A stretch of DNA of 64,000 nt from JAPHSX01 sp039714395. GTDB taxonomy: Bacteria; Pseudomonadota; Gammaproteobacteria; Thiohalomonadales; Thiohalomonadaceae. The stretch covers positions 85,672 through 149,671 of the forward strand of contig JBDLJH010000004.1 of NCBI GenBank assembly GCA_039714395.1, in the 5' to 3' direction. Positions 8,901 through 16,006 of the stretch are shown in pieces; position 1 is the first letter of the stretch; each line of letters starts with the position of its first letter. The notes below the pieces were generated by a model that was not told the origin of the DNA, searched no databases, and saw only the letters and a program-made list of their open reading frames with translations. A program made the position numbers and the translations under genes.

Positions 8901-10606
8901 GTCAGATCGGTAGAAGAGTTGCCTGCCGCATCAATCGCCGTCACCACCACATCGTAGGTACCATCAGCTAATGTCTGCCCCCCGGTCAGCAGATTCACAT
9001 TCCAGTTGTTCCCTGAAATGGTAAGTGCTGCATCAGTCCCCAAAGTGTAGGTGACACCGTCTACCGTGACAGTGAAACCACCCGCCACATCGGTACTGTC
9101 AAAGGTACCGCTGATTATCGGCTGATTATTGTTGGTGATCAGACCTGCCACCGTCGGTGTAGTAGGTGGCGTGGTGTCGATCACCAACTCATTGGCGGTC
9201 GCATCAGAGGAGGAGTTGGTCGCGCCATCGGTGACCGTCGCCAGCACATCATAGGTGCCATCGATCAGGGTCTGGCCTGCGGTGGAGAGATCCAGGCTCC
9301 AGATATCGCCCACATTGGTCAGCGCCGCATCGGTACCCAGGGTATAAATCGTCCCATCTACCGTGACGGTGAAACCACCGGCAGCATTGGTGCTATCAAA
9401 GGTACCGGTGATAGTCGGCTGGGTATTACTGGTAATTTGGCTAACTACGGTCGGCGATGTCGGTGCCGCGGTGTTAACCACCAGCTCATTAACAGTCGCA
9501 TCTGCGGCTGGGTTGCCTGCACCGTCAGTCGCCGTTGCCACTACGCTATAAGTACCATCAGCCAGCGGGGTATGTGCAGCTATCGCAAGGTCCAGGCTCC
9601 AGGTATCACCCACATTACTCAGCGCCGGGTCGGTACCGAGCGTATAGGTAACACCATCCACAATAACCGTAAATCCACCAGCGTAGTCGGTGCTATCGAA
9701 GGTACCCGTTATGGTTGGCTGAGTATTGCTTGTTATCTGGCTGGCGACGGTTGGTGTCGCTGGCGGAACACTATCTACGGGAACCGGATTGGAAAAGGTG
9801 AGCACACCCGACATGGCACCCTGGGTGGAGTAATCGACGGCCAGGTCATCCGTTTTGTCATTAAAACCACCGATATCACCGTTCAGGGCATTGTCGTTCT
9901 GGGCACTGGCAGCCACCAGCTGAAAAGGGGTGTCCCGGGTCATACCCGCACCGCCATTGAGCGTGCTAATCAACTCGGTCGTGACCGGATCCGTCAGGGT
10001 CAAGGCGTTCAGCGCCGTGGTCAGGGCATCCATATTAACGCTGTAGCTGATCAGATAATCCGGATCGCCATCGGCATCCTGATCGGCAATCCCCCCTACA
10101 TCAATACTGGTGATCAGACTGTGGTTAAAGCCAAATCCCGTGGTCACCGCTGTTTGAGATGCGGCATTAACATCGGTGGTGTTTGGTGAGGTATTGGCAC
10201 CGGTTCCCGCATCGTAAACATCGAGGGAGTAGGCACCGTTTTTACCTACCAGCATCATAAAGGCATCGATATCATTATCCAGGTCGACATCCATACCAAT
10301 CCAGATGTAACCGGAAAATGCCCCTTTATTGTCTACCGCATTATCGGCACGAAAGCGAAAGGCCACGGTGTCATCAGTGGTATCTCCAGCTGTCCCACCA
10401 TCATCATATTTCATGTAGAAAAGCGGGGTGGTGCCGAAGCCCGTCAAATCGACCGCTGCGACGGCCTGAGTATCCTGCCCCGGGTCAAAGTTGTCCCCCA
10501 CCAGCACAGAGGACCAGGTATCACTTGGGGATGCCAGGTCAATCGCTGCTAAAGCGGGACTCGATACCAGCACGGCAGCCAGTAGGGGAGGCAGATATTT
10601 AAGCAT
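5951..10606 (-). CDS. Giant secreted Ig-like/TSP3 calcium-repeat protein with CTERM sorting tail
   Basis: A 1551-residue surface or secreted protein. Order: signal peptide (1-20, cleavage after ALA); a unique N-terminal domain (about 21-278) of unknown fold; four bacterial Ig-like repeats of about 100 residues (about 281-673, each with NTQPTITGTFDS, VDGVTYTLGTD and WSLDL); a very acidic thrombospondin type-3-like region (about 675-1495) dense in DxDxDG motifs such as DLDSDNDG; and a C-terminal tail with GVGGC (Cys1513), a membrane helix after DPILP and Arg residues. The tail resembles JDVT-CTERM/MYXO-CTERM signals processed by CPBP proteases, one of which is encoded two genes downstream. It is first in a likely three-gene unit, and its stop overlaps the ompA-like start. 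The function is probably adhesive or surface-layer, but that is inference. Confidence 0.88.
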   Translation of the reverse strand: MLKYLPPLLAAVLVSSPALAAIDLASPSDTWSSVLVGDNFDPGQDTQAVAAVDLTGFGTTPLFYMKYDDGGTAGDTTDDTVAFRFRADNAVDNKGAFSGYIWIGMDVDLDNDIDAFMMLVGKNGAYSLDVYDAGTGANTSPNTTDVNAASQTAVTTGFGFNHSLITSIDVGGIADQDADGDPDYLISYSVNMDALTTALNALTLTDPVTTELISTLNGGAGMTRDTPFQLVAASAQNDNALNGDIGGFNDKTDDLAVDYSTQGAMSGVLTFSNPVPVDSVPPATPTVASQITSNTQPTITGTFDSTDYAGGFTVIVDGVTYTLGTDPALSNVGDTWSLDLAIAAHTPLADGTYSVVATATDGAGNPAADATVNELVVNTAAPTSPTVVSQITSNTQPTITGTFDSTNAAGGFTVTVDGTIYTLGTDAALTNVGDIWSLDLSTAGQTLIDGTYDVLATVTDGATNSSSDATANELVIDTTPPTTPTVAGLITNNNQPIISGTFDSTDVAGGFTVTVDGVTYTLGTDAALTISGNNWNVNLLTGGQTLADGTYDVVVTAIDAAGNSSTDLTTNEVQIDTVVPAAPTVIGLVTSNTQPTLSGTFDSADAAGGFTVTVDGVTYTLGSDAALTNTVDSWSLDLSVSAHTLVNSTYEVVATIIDSAGNAATDSSSNELIVEADSDGDGVVDSNDLDDDNDGIPDTVEGSGLVDTDGDGVFDSLDLDSDNDGLYDLIESGISTPSSLDSDNDGRIDSSNSVGTNGLANTVETTNDSGTLNYTVADTDSDGVKDFRDRDSDNDGINDVVESGGTDGDNDGRIGTGDPLVDGSGVPGDGPLSPLNSDGDGTPNYRDLDSDNDGVNDVIEAGGSDPDDDGVIGDGLPTVDPVTGLPAGGSLVPEDLNGDGLPDYLDNTDSDADGTPDTVDLDDDNDGIPDTDEGSGVVDSDGDGIPDSLDLDSDNDGLYDLTESGIIDPAVMDVNDDGRIDDNGVGDTNGLADSVETSADSGTINYPVADTDGDLVEDFRDRDSDNDGINDVIESGGSDGDNDGRIGTGAPSVDVDGIPTGGPIVALDTDGDTIANYRDLDSDNDGLYDVIEADGPDANGDGMAGDTAPVVVDGSGVPADGNLIPVDTDGDLVDDYRDLDSDNDGIPDVTEAGGDDGDGDGIIGIGNPVVNGGGVPAGGPIPPVDTDGDGTDDQRDLDSDGDGNNDIIEAGGIDSDDDGKVDGFTDSDGDGFDDGLSVTPLPLPDGDGDGIPDFQDADDTDNDGIQDYLDLDDDNDGIPDAEEGDGLVDTDGDGIPDSRDLDSDNDGIFDLTESGITASASLDVDNNGRIDGNGAGDTNGLADIVETSPDSDVLNYTVVDTDGDGVKDFRDLDSDNDGIPDVLENGGNDPDANGLIGSGVPPAVNPDGIAIGTTGDTKDTDNDGTPDYLDLDSDNDGEKDLTEVGGPDVDDDGMVDDFTDLDGDGYDDTISITPLAAVDTNNDGTLDYLEPARSLEPASSNVIKTGLAGVGGCSMVRNAPFDPILPMLFLISLLFVARGSFRTVVQGVRNK
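6068..6087 (-). other. Codons of the GG-Cys motif in the CTERM sorting signal
   Basis: These bases encode the GVGGC motif (Cys1513 at 6068-6070) that starts the C-terminal tripartite tail. It is followed by a short linker, DPILP, a hydrophobic stretch of about 14 residues and Arg-containing basic residues before the stop at 5951. In myxosortase-type systems the Cys is the expected site of lipid modification and/or cleavage next to it. Placement is read directly; processing is inferred from family knowledge. Confidence 0.65.
6115..8600 (-). repeat. TSP3-like coding repeat region with three super-blocks
   Basis: A tandem coding repeat of short Asp/Asn/Gly calcium-binding units (DxDxDGxxD). On a larger scale three blocks each start with DLDDDNDGIPD at about residues 687, 920 and 1270 and run through a common order (EGSG or EGDG, DLDSDNDG, ESGI, NGLA, VET, NYTV, DFRD). 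The blocks are roughly 233, 350 and 225 residues, so the middle one contains extra units. The nucleotide sequence is correspondingly repetitive and AT/CAT-rich on the plus strand. Confidence 0.85.
8590..9780 (-). repeat. Four tandem Ig-like domain repeats
   Basis: Four consecutive copies of about 300 bases each, beginning near 9780, 9480, 9180 and 8880 going down. The copies share long near-identical DNA segments around the GTFDS, GGFTVTVDGVTYTLGTD and WSLDL coding stretches, pointing to recent duplication. At protein level they resemble bacterial Ig-like (Big) domains of adhesins. Confidence 0.85.
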
Positions 10607-10945
10607 GGGTTATTTTCCCTGGGGTTGATTCAGTGTCATCCTTGCAACAACAAGCAGGATTGTTAAAGCTAGCGCATGCCACCGAGGCAACCGCCGGGCC
10701 GTTAATGACCCGTCATTTGCCATGGTTTTATGATTGCTTCTGCGCATTATGGGGTTGAGGCAGTCTCAAACCGGTCCGATTTTGTGATAGAGTTCACATT
10801 TTTCTAGCGTCTTTTATTTATTTTCGGTAAATTCAAACTCCACTAACGTACGAACCACATTGTGACGCTACCCCTCTGGAGACAGCTTTAACTAATCTGA
10901 ACCTCGAGTGGACAGGGATGTGAACTACAGAGACAGCTATGCATC
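10607..10945. promoter_or_regulatory. Divergent intergenic control region
   Basis: 339 bases between the giant repeat-protein gene (minus) and the response-regulator gene (plus), without an open frame of note. It holds a perfect CRP-type palindrome (listed separately). On the minus-strand side is a GC-rich stretch that can fold: GGCAA/TTGCC arms enclose a small AATGA/TCATT hairpin at about 10686-10726. A TGGCAT...AGC element at 10668-10681 resembles a sigma-54 promoter but its spacing is one base short. I cannot assign promoters with confidence. Confidence 0.5.
10783..10798. promoter_or_regulatory. Perfect CRP/Vfr-type binding palindrome
   Basis: TGTGA-TAGAGT-TCACA, an exact match to the core TGTGA-N6-TCACA of cAMP receptor protein sites, with T-rich flanks. 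It lies 177 bases upstream of the giant-protein start and 148 bases upstream of the response-regulator start, so it could serve either direction. The match is seen directly; binding by CRP, Vfr or another Crp/Fnr protein is inferred. Confidence 0.6.
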
Positions 10946-11632
10946 ATGCATACAAACCTAATCCTAAAGCACCTAAATCTACTTGTTGTCGATGACAACC
11001 AGCGCGTCCACAGTGAGATGCACACGCTCTTTTCCACCGTCTTCAAGAGCATCAGCCTGGCTCATGATGTAGATACTGCGTTGCACCTTTTTGATGCAAA
11101 CCCTATTGATATCATCATTACCGATATTGAAATGCCGGGGCATGATGGACTGTGCTTCATCGAATCCATTCGATTGTCTGACGTTAATATCCCTATTATC
11201 ATTTTATCGGCTCACACTGATACCAAGTACCTTCTACGCGCCGCCAATCAGCAGGTTGATGGGTATATCATCAAACCACTAAGCTTTAAAAAACTTGAAC
11301 CCAGCCTTACCCGTGCAGTGGCACGGTTAGAGCACCGCATTAATGCGATAGATATCTCAAATCACATTACCTACCATCCTCTATATAAAACTCTACACGT
11401 TGATAATCAGCAAATCAGCCTGGGTAACAAGGAATGTCAGCTACTTGAACTGCTATTAACAAAGCGACATAGAGTCGTTGGCAAATCAGAAATTCATTCT
11501 GCTGTCTGGCCAGACGAAGAGATAAGTGAATCGGCACTCAAGAATCTTCTTAGCGAACTTAGAAAGAAGCTTAAATACGATGTCATTCATAACCAGCCCG
11601 CCAGGGGCTGGACTTTACGAACGAGAACCTAG
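10946..11632 (+). CDS. OmpR-type response regulator
   Basis: A 228-residue DNA-binding response regulator. The receiver domain (about 8-125) has the acidic pair D16-D17, phosphoacceptor D60 in ITDIEMPG and the conserved Lys in YIIKPL. The C-terminal half is a winged-helix Trans_reg_C domain (about 140-225; SLGNKECQLLELLL, ESALKNLLSELRKKL, ARGWTLR). It overlaps the following kinase gene by one base, so the two form a cognate pair. The start at 10946 is chosen because the ATG seven bases earlier is out of frame; the ribosome site is weak. A CRP-type palindrome lies 150 bases upstream. Targets are unknown; the divergent surface-protein gene is an obvious candidate. Confidence 0.9.
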   Translation: MHTNLILKHLNLLVVDDNQRVHSEMHTLFSTVFKSISLAHDVDTALHLFDANPIDIIITDIEMPGHDGLCFIESIRLSDVNIPIIILSAHTDTKYLLRAANQQVDGYIIKPLSFKKLEPSLTRAVARLEHRINAIDISNHITYHPLYKTLHVDNQQISLGNKECQLLELLLTKRHRVVGKSEIHSAVWPDEEISESALKNLLSELRKKLKYDVIHNQPARGWTLRTRT

Positions 11633-13392
11633 TGCATCTATCTCGATACTATTTAATCAATCTTCTCATTCTGATTGTCTCTTTTGTCTCATCATCTGCC
11701 AGTGCAGAAGAGAACATACGACTGCAACTCAAATGGCATCATCAGTTTCAATTTGCCGGATACTATGCCGCCAAGGAGCTTGGGTACTATAAAGAGGCGG
11801 GGCTCAACGTCGAAATTATCGAGGCACAACCTGGAGCCTCTGCCACAGAGATAGTTCTACAGGGCGAAGCCGAATACGGCGTAGGCAACAGTGGGTTGAT
11901 GTTATCAAAAAATGCCGGTGCTTCTCTGATTGTACTTGCCGTTATTTTTCAACACTCACCGTTTATACTACTAACAAAACAACAAAACTCTACCGATAGC
12001 ATTCATGATCTGACTAACAAACACTTGATGATCGAGCCACTGGCAGATGAAATCGTTGCCTATCTCAATCACGAAGGTTTGCCTCTCGACAAATTTAGCG
12101 TGATACAACGCAAACATCGCATTGACGACTTTATCTCCGGCAAGGTCGATGCCATGTCGGCCTATACCACCACCGAGCCCTTTGCTCTTAAGCAGTTAGG
12201 CATAAAATTTAATGCATACTCCCCGCGCTCAGTGGGTATCGATTTTTATGGCGACAATCTTTTTACTACTGCTGACGAGTTAAAACACCAGCCGGAACGA
12301 GTTCGGGAATTTCGCGAGGCCAGCTTACAAGGCTGGCGCTATGCGATGGAACACCCGGCAGAGATCATCGACCTCATTCTCAACAAATATACAACGCGAA
12401 ACAGTCGCGAGTTTCTTGAATTTGAGGCCGCTCAAATGCACAAACTGATGCATCCTGAGTTGATCGATGTGGGCTATATGCTAAAAGGACGGTGGCAGCA
12501 TATTGCTGAGACCTATATCGGCCTTGGCATGCTTCCGAAAAACTTTTCCCTCGATGGGTTTCTGTATGAGGACAACCCGAAACCGGATCTATTCTGGTTT
12601 TATATGGCGATGCTTACCGCCCTTATATTATCTATCGTTATGGCCATTACTCTGCGCTTCTCAAAGCTCAATAGACAGTTACTGCGCTTGCTACATATAA
12701 AATCCCAGTTCTCTAATATCGGAGAATCTGTTAACCATATTTCACACCAATGGAAACAACCGCTAAATGAGCTCGGCATCCAGCTGATGTTGATCGAGCA
12801 GACCTTGCAAAAAGACGCCAATGCTCAATGTAATGCCGCCGAGGTGCAAAAGATTACCGATAAAAGTCATGACCTGTTGGAGTTCATGGCCAACACGGTA
12901 GACACCTTCGGTCAGCTGCTCAGCACCAGCAACCGACATTCTGATTTTTTCCCCAACACAACCATTCAGGAGATCCTCCATTTTGTTAGAGATAGCTTTG
13001 CGCTTCACAAGATATCCATCGACTATGACGCACGCGGTGACATAGAGCTGAATGGCAGCTCCAGCGAACTCGCCCACGTCATTTTGAGCATTCTCAATAA
13101 TGCCCGTGACCTTCTAATGGAACGCGAGATCGTTGAGCCACACATCCACATTCATTCCTATGCAATCTCTGGTATTTTTTATATCGATATTTCTGATAAC
13201 GCCGGGGGGATTTCGGTCAAGCCACTTAAGAATATTTTCCGTCTCGGCTTTAGCGACAAACAGGCTGATGACTCAGGCGTTGGCCTCTATATCGCAAAGA
13301 AGATCATAGAGGGAGGTTTTGGTGGCACCATACAGGCTGAGAATATTGATTCCGGTGCCCGTTTCAAGATAGCCATACCTTGCTCCGCTTAA
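11632..13392 (+). CDS. Histidine kinase with periplasmic NMT1/THI5-like binding-protein domain
   Basis: A 586-residue sensor kinase. Order: signal peptide or signal anchor (about 1-25), a periplasmic NMT1/THI5-like solute-binding domain (about 28-310; RLQLKWHHQFQFAGYYAAKELGYYKEAGL, EYGVGNSGL), a membrane segment (about 322-343), then a dimerisation domain with phosphoacceptor H372 in ISHQWKQPLNELG and a HATPase domain with NNARD, SDNAGGI and GVGLYIAKK. The binding domain belongs to the family for hydroxymethylpyrimidine, riboflavin or sulfonate-like ligands; the actual ligand cannot be told. It starts with GTG overlapping the regulator stop by one base. A strong convergent terminator follows. 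Confidence 0.88.
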   Translation: MHLSRYYLINLLILIVSFVSSSASAEENIRLQLKWHHQFQFAGYYAAKELGYYKEAGLNVEIIEAQPGASATEIVLQGEAEYGVGNSGLMLSKNAGASLIVLAVIFQHSPFILLTKQQNSTDSIHDLTNKHLMIEPLADEIVAYLNHEGLPLDKFSVIQRKHRIDDFISGKVDAMSAYTTTEPFALKQLGIKFNAYSPRSVGIDFYGDNLFTTADELKHQPERVREFREASLQGWRYAMEHPAEIIDLILNKYTTRNSREFLEFEAAQMHKLMHPELIDVGYMLKGRWQHIAETYIGLGMLPKNFSLDGFLYEDNPKPDLFWFYMAMLTALILSIVMAITLRFSKLNRQLLRLLHIKSQFSNIGESVNHISHQWKQPLNELGIQLMLIEQTLQKDANAQCNAAEVQKITDKSHDLLEFMANTVDTFGQLLSTSNRHSDFFPNTTIQEILHFVRDSFALHKISIDYDARGDIELNGSSSELAHVILSILNNARDLLMEREIVEPHIHIHSYAISGIFYIDISDNAGGISVKPLKNIFRLGFSDKQADDSGVGLYIAKKIIEGGFGGTIQAENIDSGARFKIAIPCSA

Positions 13393-13437
13393 AAGCTTTC
13401 GCGACACGATTCATCGCTACTTCTGCCAGACAAAAAA

Positions 13438-13458
13438 AGGCCGGTCATTGACCGGCCT
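13438..13458. terminator. Bidirectional intrinsic terminator
   Basis: A near-perfect hairpin, AGGCCGGTC with its complement GACCGGCCT and a three-base loop, between the convergent kinase and reductase genes. A run of seven A precedes it, giving U for minus-strand transcripts, and a moderately T-rich stretch follows for plus-strand ones. Confidence 0.85.
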
Positions 13459-13484
13459 CTTCATTATTTACTCAACGTAAAGAA

Positions 13485-14489
13485 TCAATCCTTGGCATAC
13501 TCAAAGGCATCAGAGTAACAGTCATCAGGATTCATCCCCCTGGCAACCAGTGCATCCTTGGCACTATGTACCATTTGCGGATGGCCGCAGGCGTACAGTT
13601 CATGTCCACTAAGATCATCAAAATCGGCGAGTACAGCATCCTGCACATGACCTGTGCGCCCGTCCCACGTCTCGTCTGGCCGTGACAATACCGGACGATA
13701 TTCAATGTTGGCATTCTGCTCCGCCCATTTCTCTGCAAGTTCGTTCATGTAGAGACCATCTATGTTTCGTGCCCCCCAGTAGAGGTAGATGCGACGGTGG
13801 CTATGCTCGGCAATGGCGTGCTCGATTATCCCCTTCACCGGGCCAAAGCCGGTACCGGTGGCCAGCATAATAATGGGAAGCTCCGACTCCTCTCGCAGAA
13901 AGAAGCTACCCAGTGGCCCCTCTATGCGCAGGATCTCGCCATCGCTCATGTCATCAAAGACATGGCTGGTGAACTCACCACCCTTGATGTGGCGAATGTG
14001 GAACTCCAGGGTCTCATCATCATGGGGGGCATTGGCGATAGAGAAGGCACGGCGACGACCATCCTTAAGGATAAACTCGACATACTGACCGGCAAGATAC
14101 TGCATGCGCTCGGTCTCTGGCAGGGTCAGGTGCAGGCTCATCACATCCTCATTCAGCCGCTGCATGCTAGCAACCTTGGTTGGCATGGTCTTCACCGGGA
14201 TATCCTCAATGGCATCGACCTCTTTGATCTCCACGGTAAGGTCACTCGCTGCGGTGGCAACACAGAGCAGGGAGATATTCTCAGCCAGTTCCTCCTCGCT
14301 CAGGGCCATCGGCTCATTGTCGTAGTTAACACTGCCCTCGAGCAGCTTCGCCTTACAGGCGCCACAGGCGCCACCACGACAGCCGTAAGGGAATGCCAGT
14401 CCATTGCGCAAGGCGCCATCCAGAATTGTCTCGCCACCTTCAACTGTAAATTCACGCCCGCTGGGCATCACATGCACTGTAAAACTCAT
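13485..14489 (-). CDS. 2Fe-2S ferredoxin / NAD(P)H flavin oxidoreductase (CDP-6-deoxyglucoseen reductase-like)
   Basis: An electron-transfer protein of 334 residues. The N-terminal plant-type ferredoxin domain has its 2Fe-2S cysteines in CRGGACGACKA and SLLCVA. It is followed by an FAD-binding domain (AGQYVEF, RRAFSIANAP) and a ferredoxin-reductase NAD-binding domain (MLATGTGFGPVKGIIEH, YACGHPQMV). The order is that of AscD/phenol-hydroxylase-reductase-type enzymes. It probably passes electrons from NAD(P)H to flavin or an oxygenase or reductase partner; the substrate is not evident. The ATG at 14489 is preferred over TTG at 14492 because AGGAAGG lies just upstream. It is an isolated gene after a terminator. 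Confidence 0.88.
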   Translation of the reverse strand: MSFTVHVMPSGREFTVEGGETILDGALRNGLAFPYGCRGGACGACKAKLLEGSVNYDNEPMALSEEELAENISLLCVATAASDLTVEIKEVDAIEDIPVKTMPTKVASMQRLNEDVMSLHLTLPETERMQYLAGQYVEFILKDGRRRAFSIANAPHDDETLEFHIRHIKGGEFTSHVFDDMSDGEILRIEGPLGSFFLREESELPIIMLATGTGFGPVKGIIEHAIAEHSHRRIYLYWGARNIDGLYMNELAEKWAEQNANIEYRPVLSRPDETWDGRTGHVQDAVLADFDDLSGHELYACGHPQMVHSAKDALVARGMNPDDCYSDAFEYAKD

Positions 14490-14576
14490 CAACCTTCCTC
14501 TGAGATAACGATATCTATATCATGACTGAGCAAAAGAGTATGAATTATCCACCATCCAGCAGATAGAGACAAACCC

Positions 14577-15464
14577 GTGACTGACATATTTATCATCGGT
14601 TGTGGCCACATCGGCCAACTTGTTGCACAAAAGTGGGGCAAGGATAACCGATCCGTTGCCGCGCTGGCACGATCTGCGGCCTCAGCAGCCAGACTTCAAG
14701 CACAAGGCATACAACCGCGCCGTGGAGATCTGGACGATCCCTCCACCCTGCAGGGTCTGCATTGTGCTGGCAGCCTGCTCTACTACTTCGCCCCGCCACC
14801 CTCTAGCGGCATCACAGACAGCCGCACTCGAAACTTTATCTCAGCCCTTGACCATCACGCACCACCAGAGCAGATCGTCTACATCAGCACCAGCGGCGTC
14901 TATGGTGATACGGCGGGGGAGTGGGTAACAGAGCAGAGCCCGACCCGGCCTCAGGCTGATCGTGCCAAACGCCGTCTGGACGCAGAGTCCGCACTGCGGC
15001 AATGGTGCGCAGCCAATGCTACCCCCCTCACCATCCTGCGCGTGGCCGGCATCTACGGCCCGGATAAACTACCGATCACCCGTCTGAAAAAGAAAACGCC
15101 AATACTTAGGGAGAAGGAGTGCGGCTATACGAACCGTATCCATATAAAAGATCTGGTAAACATCTGCGTGGCCGCAGCACGTCAGGAGAGTGGCACTACC
15201 ATCTACAACGTCAGTGACGGCCATCCCAGCACCATGAGCCAATACTTCAATGCGGTGGCCGATGCCCTCGGTCTACCTCGGCCAGTTGCTATCACCATGG
15301 AGCAGGCACAGCAGCAGCTAAGCCCGGCGATGATCGCCTACCTTACCGAGTCACGCCGACTCGATAACAGCAAACTATTAAAGGAGCTGGGGATAACACT
15401 GAAATATCCGGATCTTGCGACAGGCCTGCAGGCCATCAGCATGGAGCGAAAAAGTCAGCCATAG
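14577..15464 (+). CDS. NAD-dependent epimerase/dehydratase family protein (YeeZ-like)
   Basis: An extended short-chain dehydrogenase of 295 residues with a dinucleotide-binding start (FIIGCGHIGQLVA), the STSGVYGD region where the catalytic Ser and Tyr are expected, and ILRVAGIYGP. A canonical YxxxK is not apparent (the position reads DRAKRRLDAE), as in the YeeZ subgroup, so the catalytic role is uncertain. The start is GTG at 14577, divergent from the reductase gene. Its last ten bases overlap the end of the convergent DJ-1 gene. Confidence 0.78.
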   Translation: MTDIFIIGCGHIGQLVAQKWGKDNRSVAALARSAASAARLQAQGIQPRRGDLDDPSTLQGLHCAGSLLYYFAPPPSSGITDSRTRNFISALDHHAPPEQIVYISTSGVYGDTAGEWVTEQSPTRPQADRAKRRLDAESALRQWCAANATPLTILRVAGIYGPDKLPITRLKKKTPILREKECGYTNRIHIKDLVNICVAAARQESGTTIYNVSDGHPSTMSQYFNAVADALGLPRPVAITMEQAQQQLSPAMIAYLTESRRLDNSKLLKELGITLKYPDLATGLQAISMERKSQP

Positions 15465-16006
15465 AGTAGCCCTGCCGCAACCTCATCACGCTTCTCTTTG
15501 CCGAGCAGGATTTCGATGAGTGTCAGTGCAAATTCCATCGCCGTGCCGGGGCCTCGTGAGGTGATCACCTTACCATCCTGCACCACCGCCTCCTGACAAT
15601 ACTCCACGTCGGGCAGCGCCATCTTATCGAGGGTTCCAGGATAGCTGGTGGCACGTTTTCCCCCCAGCACACCCGCATTAGCCAGCACTCTGGGCGCGGC
15701 ACAAATGGCGGCCGTGTAACGCCCTTCATCGGCCATTTTTTTAATCAGGGACTGGATACGTGGATCGTTATTAAGATAGTCGGCGCCGGGCAGGCCGCCC
15801 GGCAGCACCACCATATCGAACTCACGCTTAAGCGCTTCATCCAGAGTGGTATCAGGGGTGATCACCAGGCCGCGCGAAGCCTTGACAGAACCCGCCTTCA
15901 ATCCTGCGCTAACCACTTCAACCCCAGCACGCACCAGCAGGTCGATAATGGTTACTGCTTCGAGCTCTTCACATCCCTCTGCGAGGGGGACAAGGACGCT
16001 TGCCAT
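15455..16006 (-). CDS. DJ-1/PfpI family protein (YajL-like)
   Basis: 183 residues of the DJ-1 superfamily: SVLVPLAEGCEELEAVTIIDLLVRAG with the conserved Glu, VVLPGGLPGADYL, and the nucleophile-elbow Cys in AAICAAPRVLA. This group includes YajL, linked to protection of proteins against electrophiles and oxidative damage. Its 5' part overlaps the upstream deacetylase gene by 55 bases, and its 3' end overlaps the convergent epimerase gene. It is the last gene of the minus-strand run from gpmI. The specific activity cannot be told. Confidence 0.9.
   Translation of the reverse strand: MASVLVPLAEGCEELEAVTIIDLLVRAGVEVVSAGLKAGSVKASRGLVITPDTTLDEALKREFDMVVLPGGLPGADYLNNDPRIQSLIKKMADEGRYTAAICAAPRVLANAGVLGGKRATSYPGTLDKMALPDVEYCQEAVVQDGKVITSRGPGTAMEFALTLIEILLGKEKRDEVAAGLLYG

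Noticed and set aside
8590..9780. Regularly spaced repeats that could be mistaken for a repeat array such as CRISPR
   Set aside because: Units are about 300 bases, in frame, and encode Ig-like domains; no short direct repeats with unique spacers.
6333..10189. Many long antisense or alternate-frame open frames inside the giant gene, for example 7025-7537 and 9437-10189 on the plus strand
   Set aside because: They are shadows of the repetitive GAT/GAC-rich coding sequence, low in complexity, with no start signals or family features.
10668..10681. Sigma-54 promoter before the giant gene
   Set aside because: TGGCAT and AGC are present but the -24/-12 spacing is one base too short; kept only as part of the control region.
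10610..10740. Possible cyclic-di-GMP (GEMM-type) or other riboswitch in the leader of the giant gene
   Set aside because: The GGCAA...TTGCC fold lacks the conserved GEMM core elements; no known class fits.
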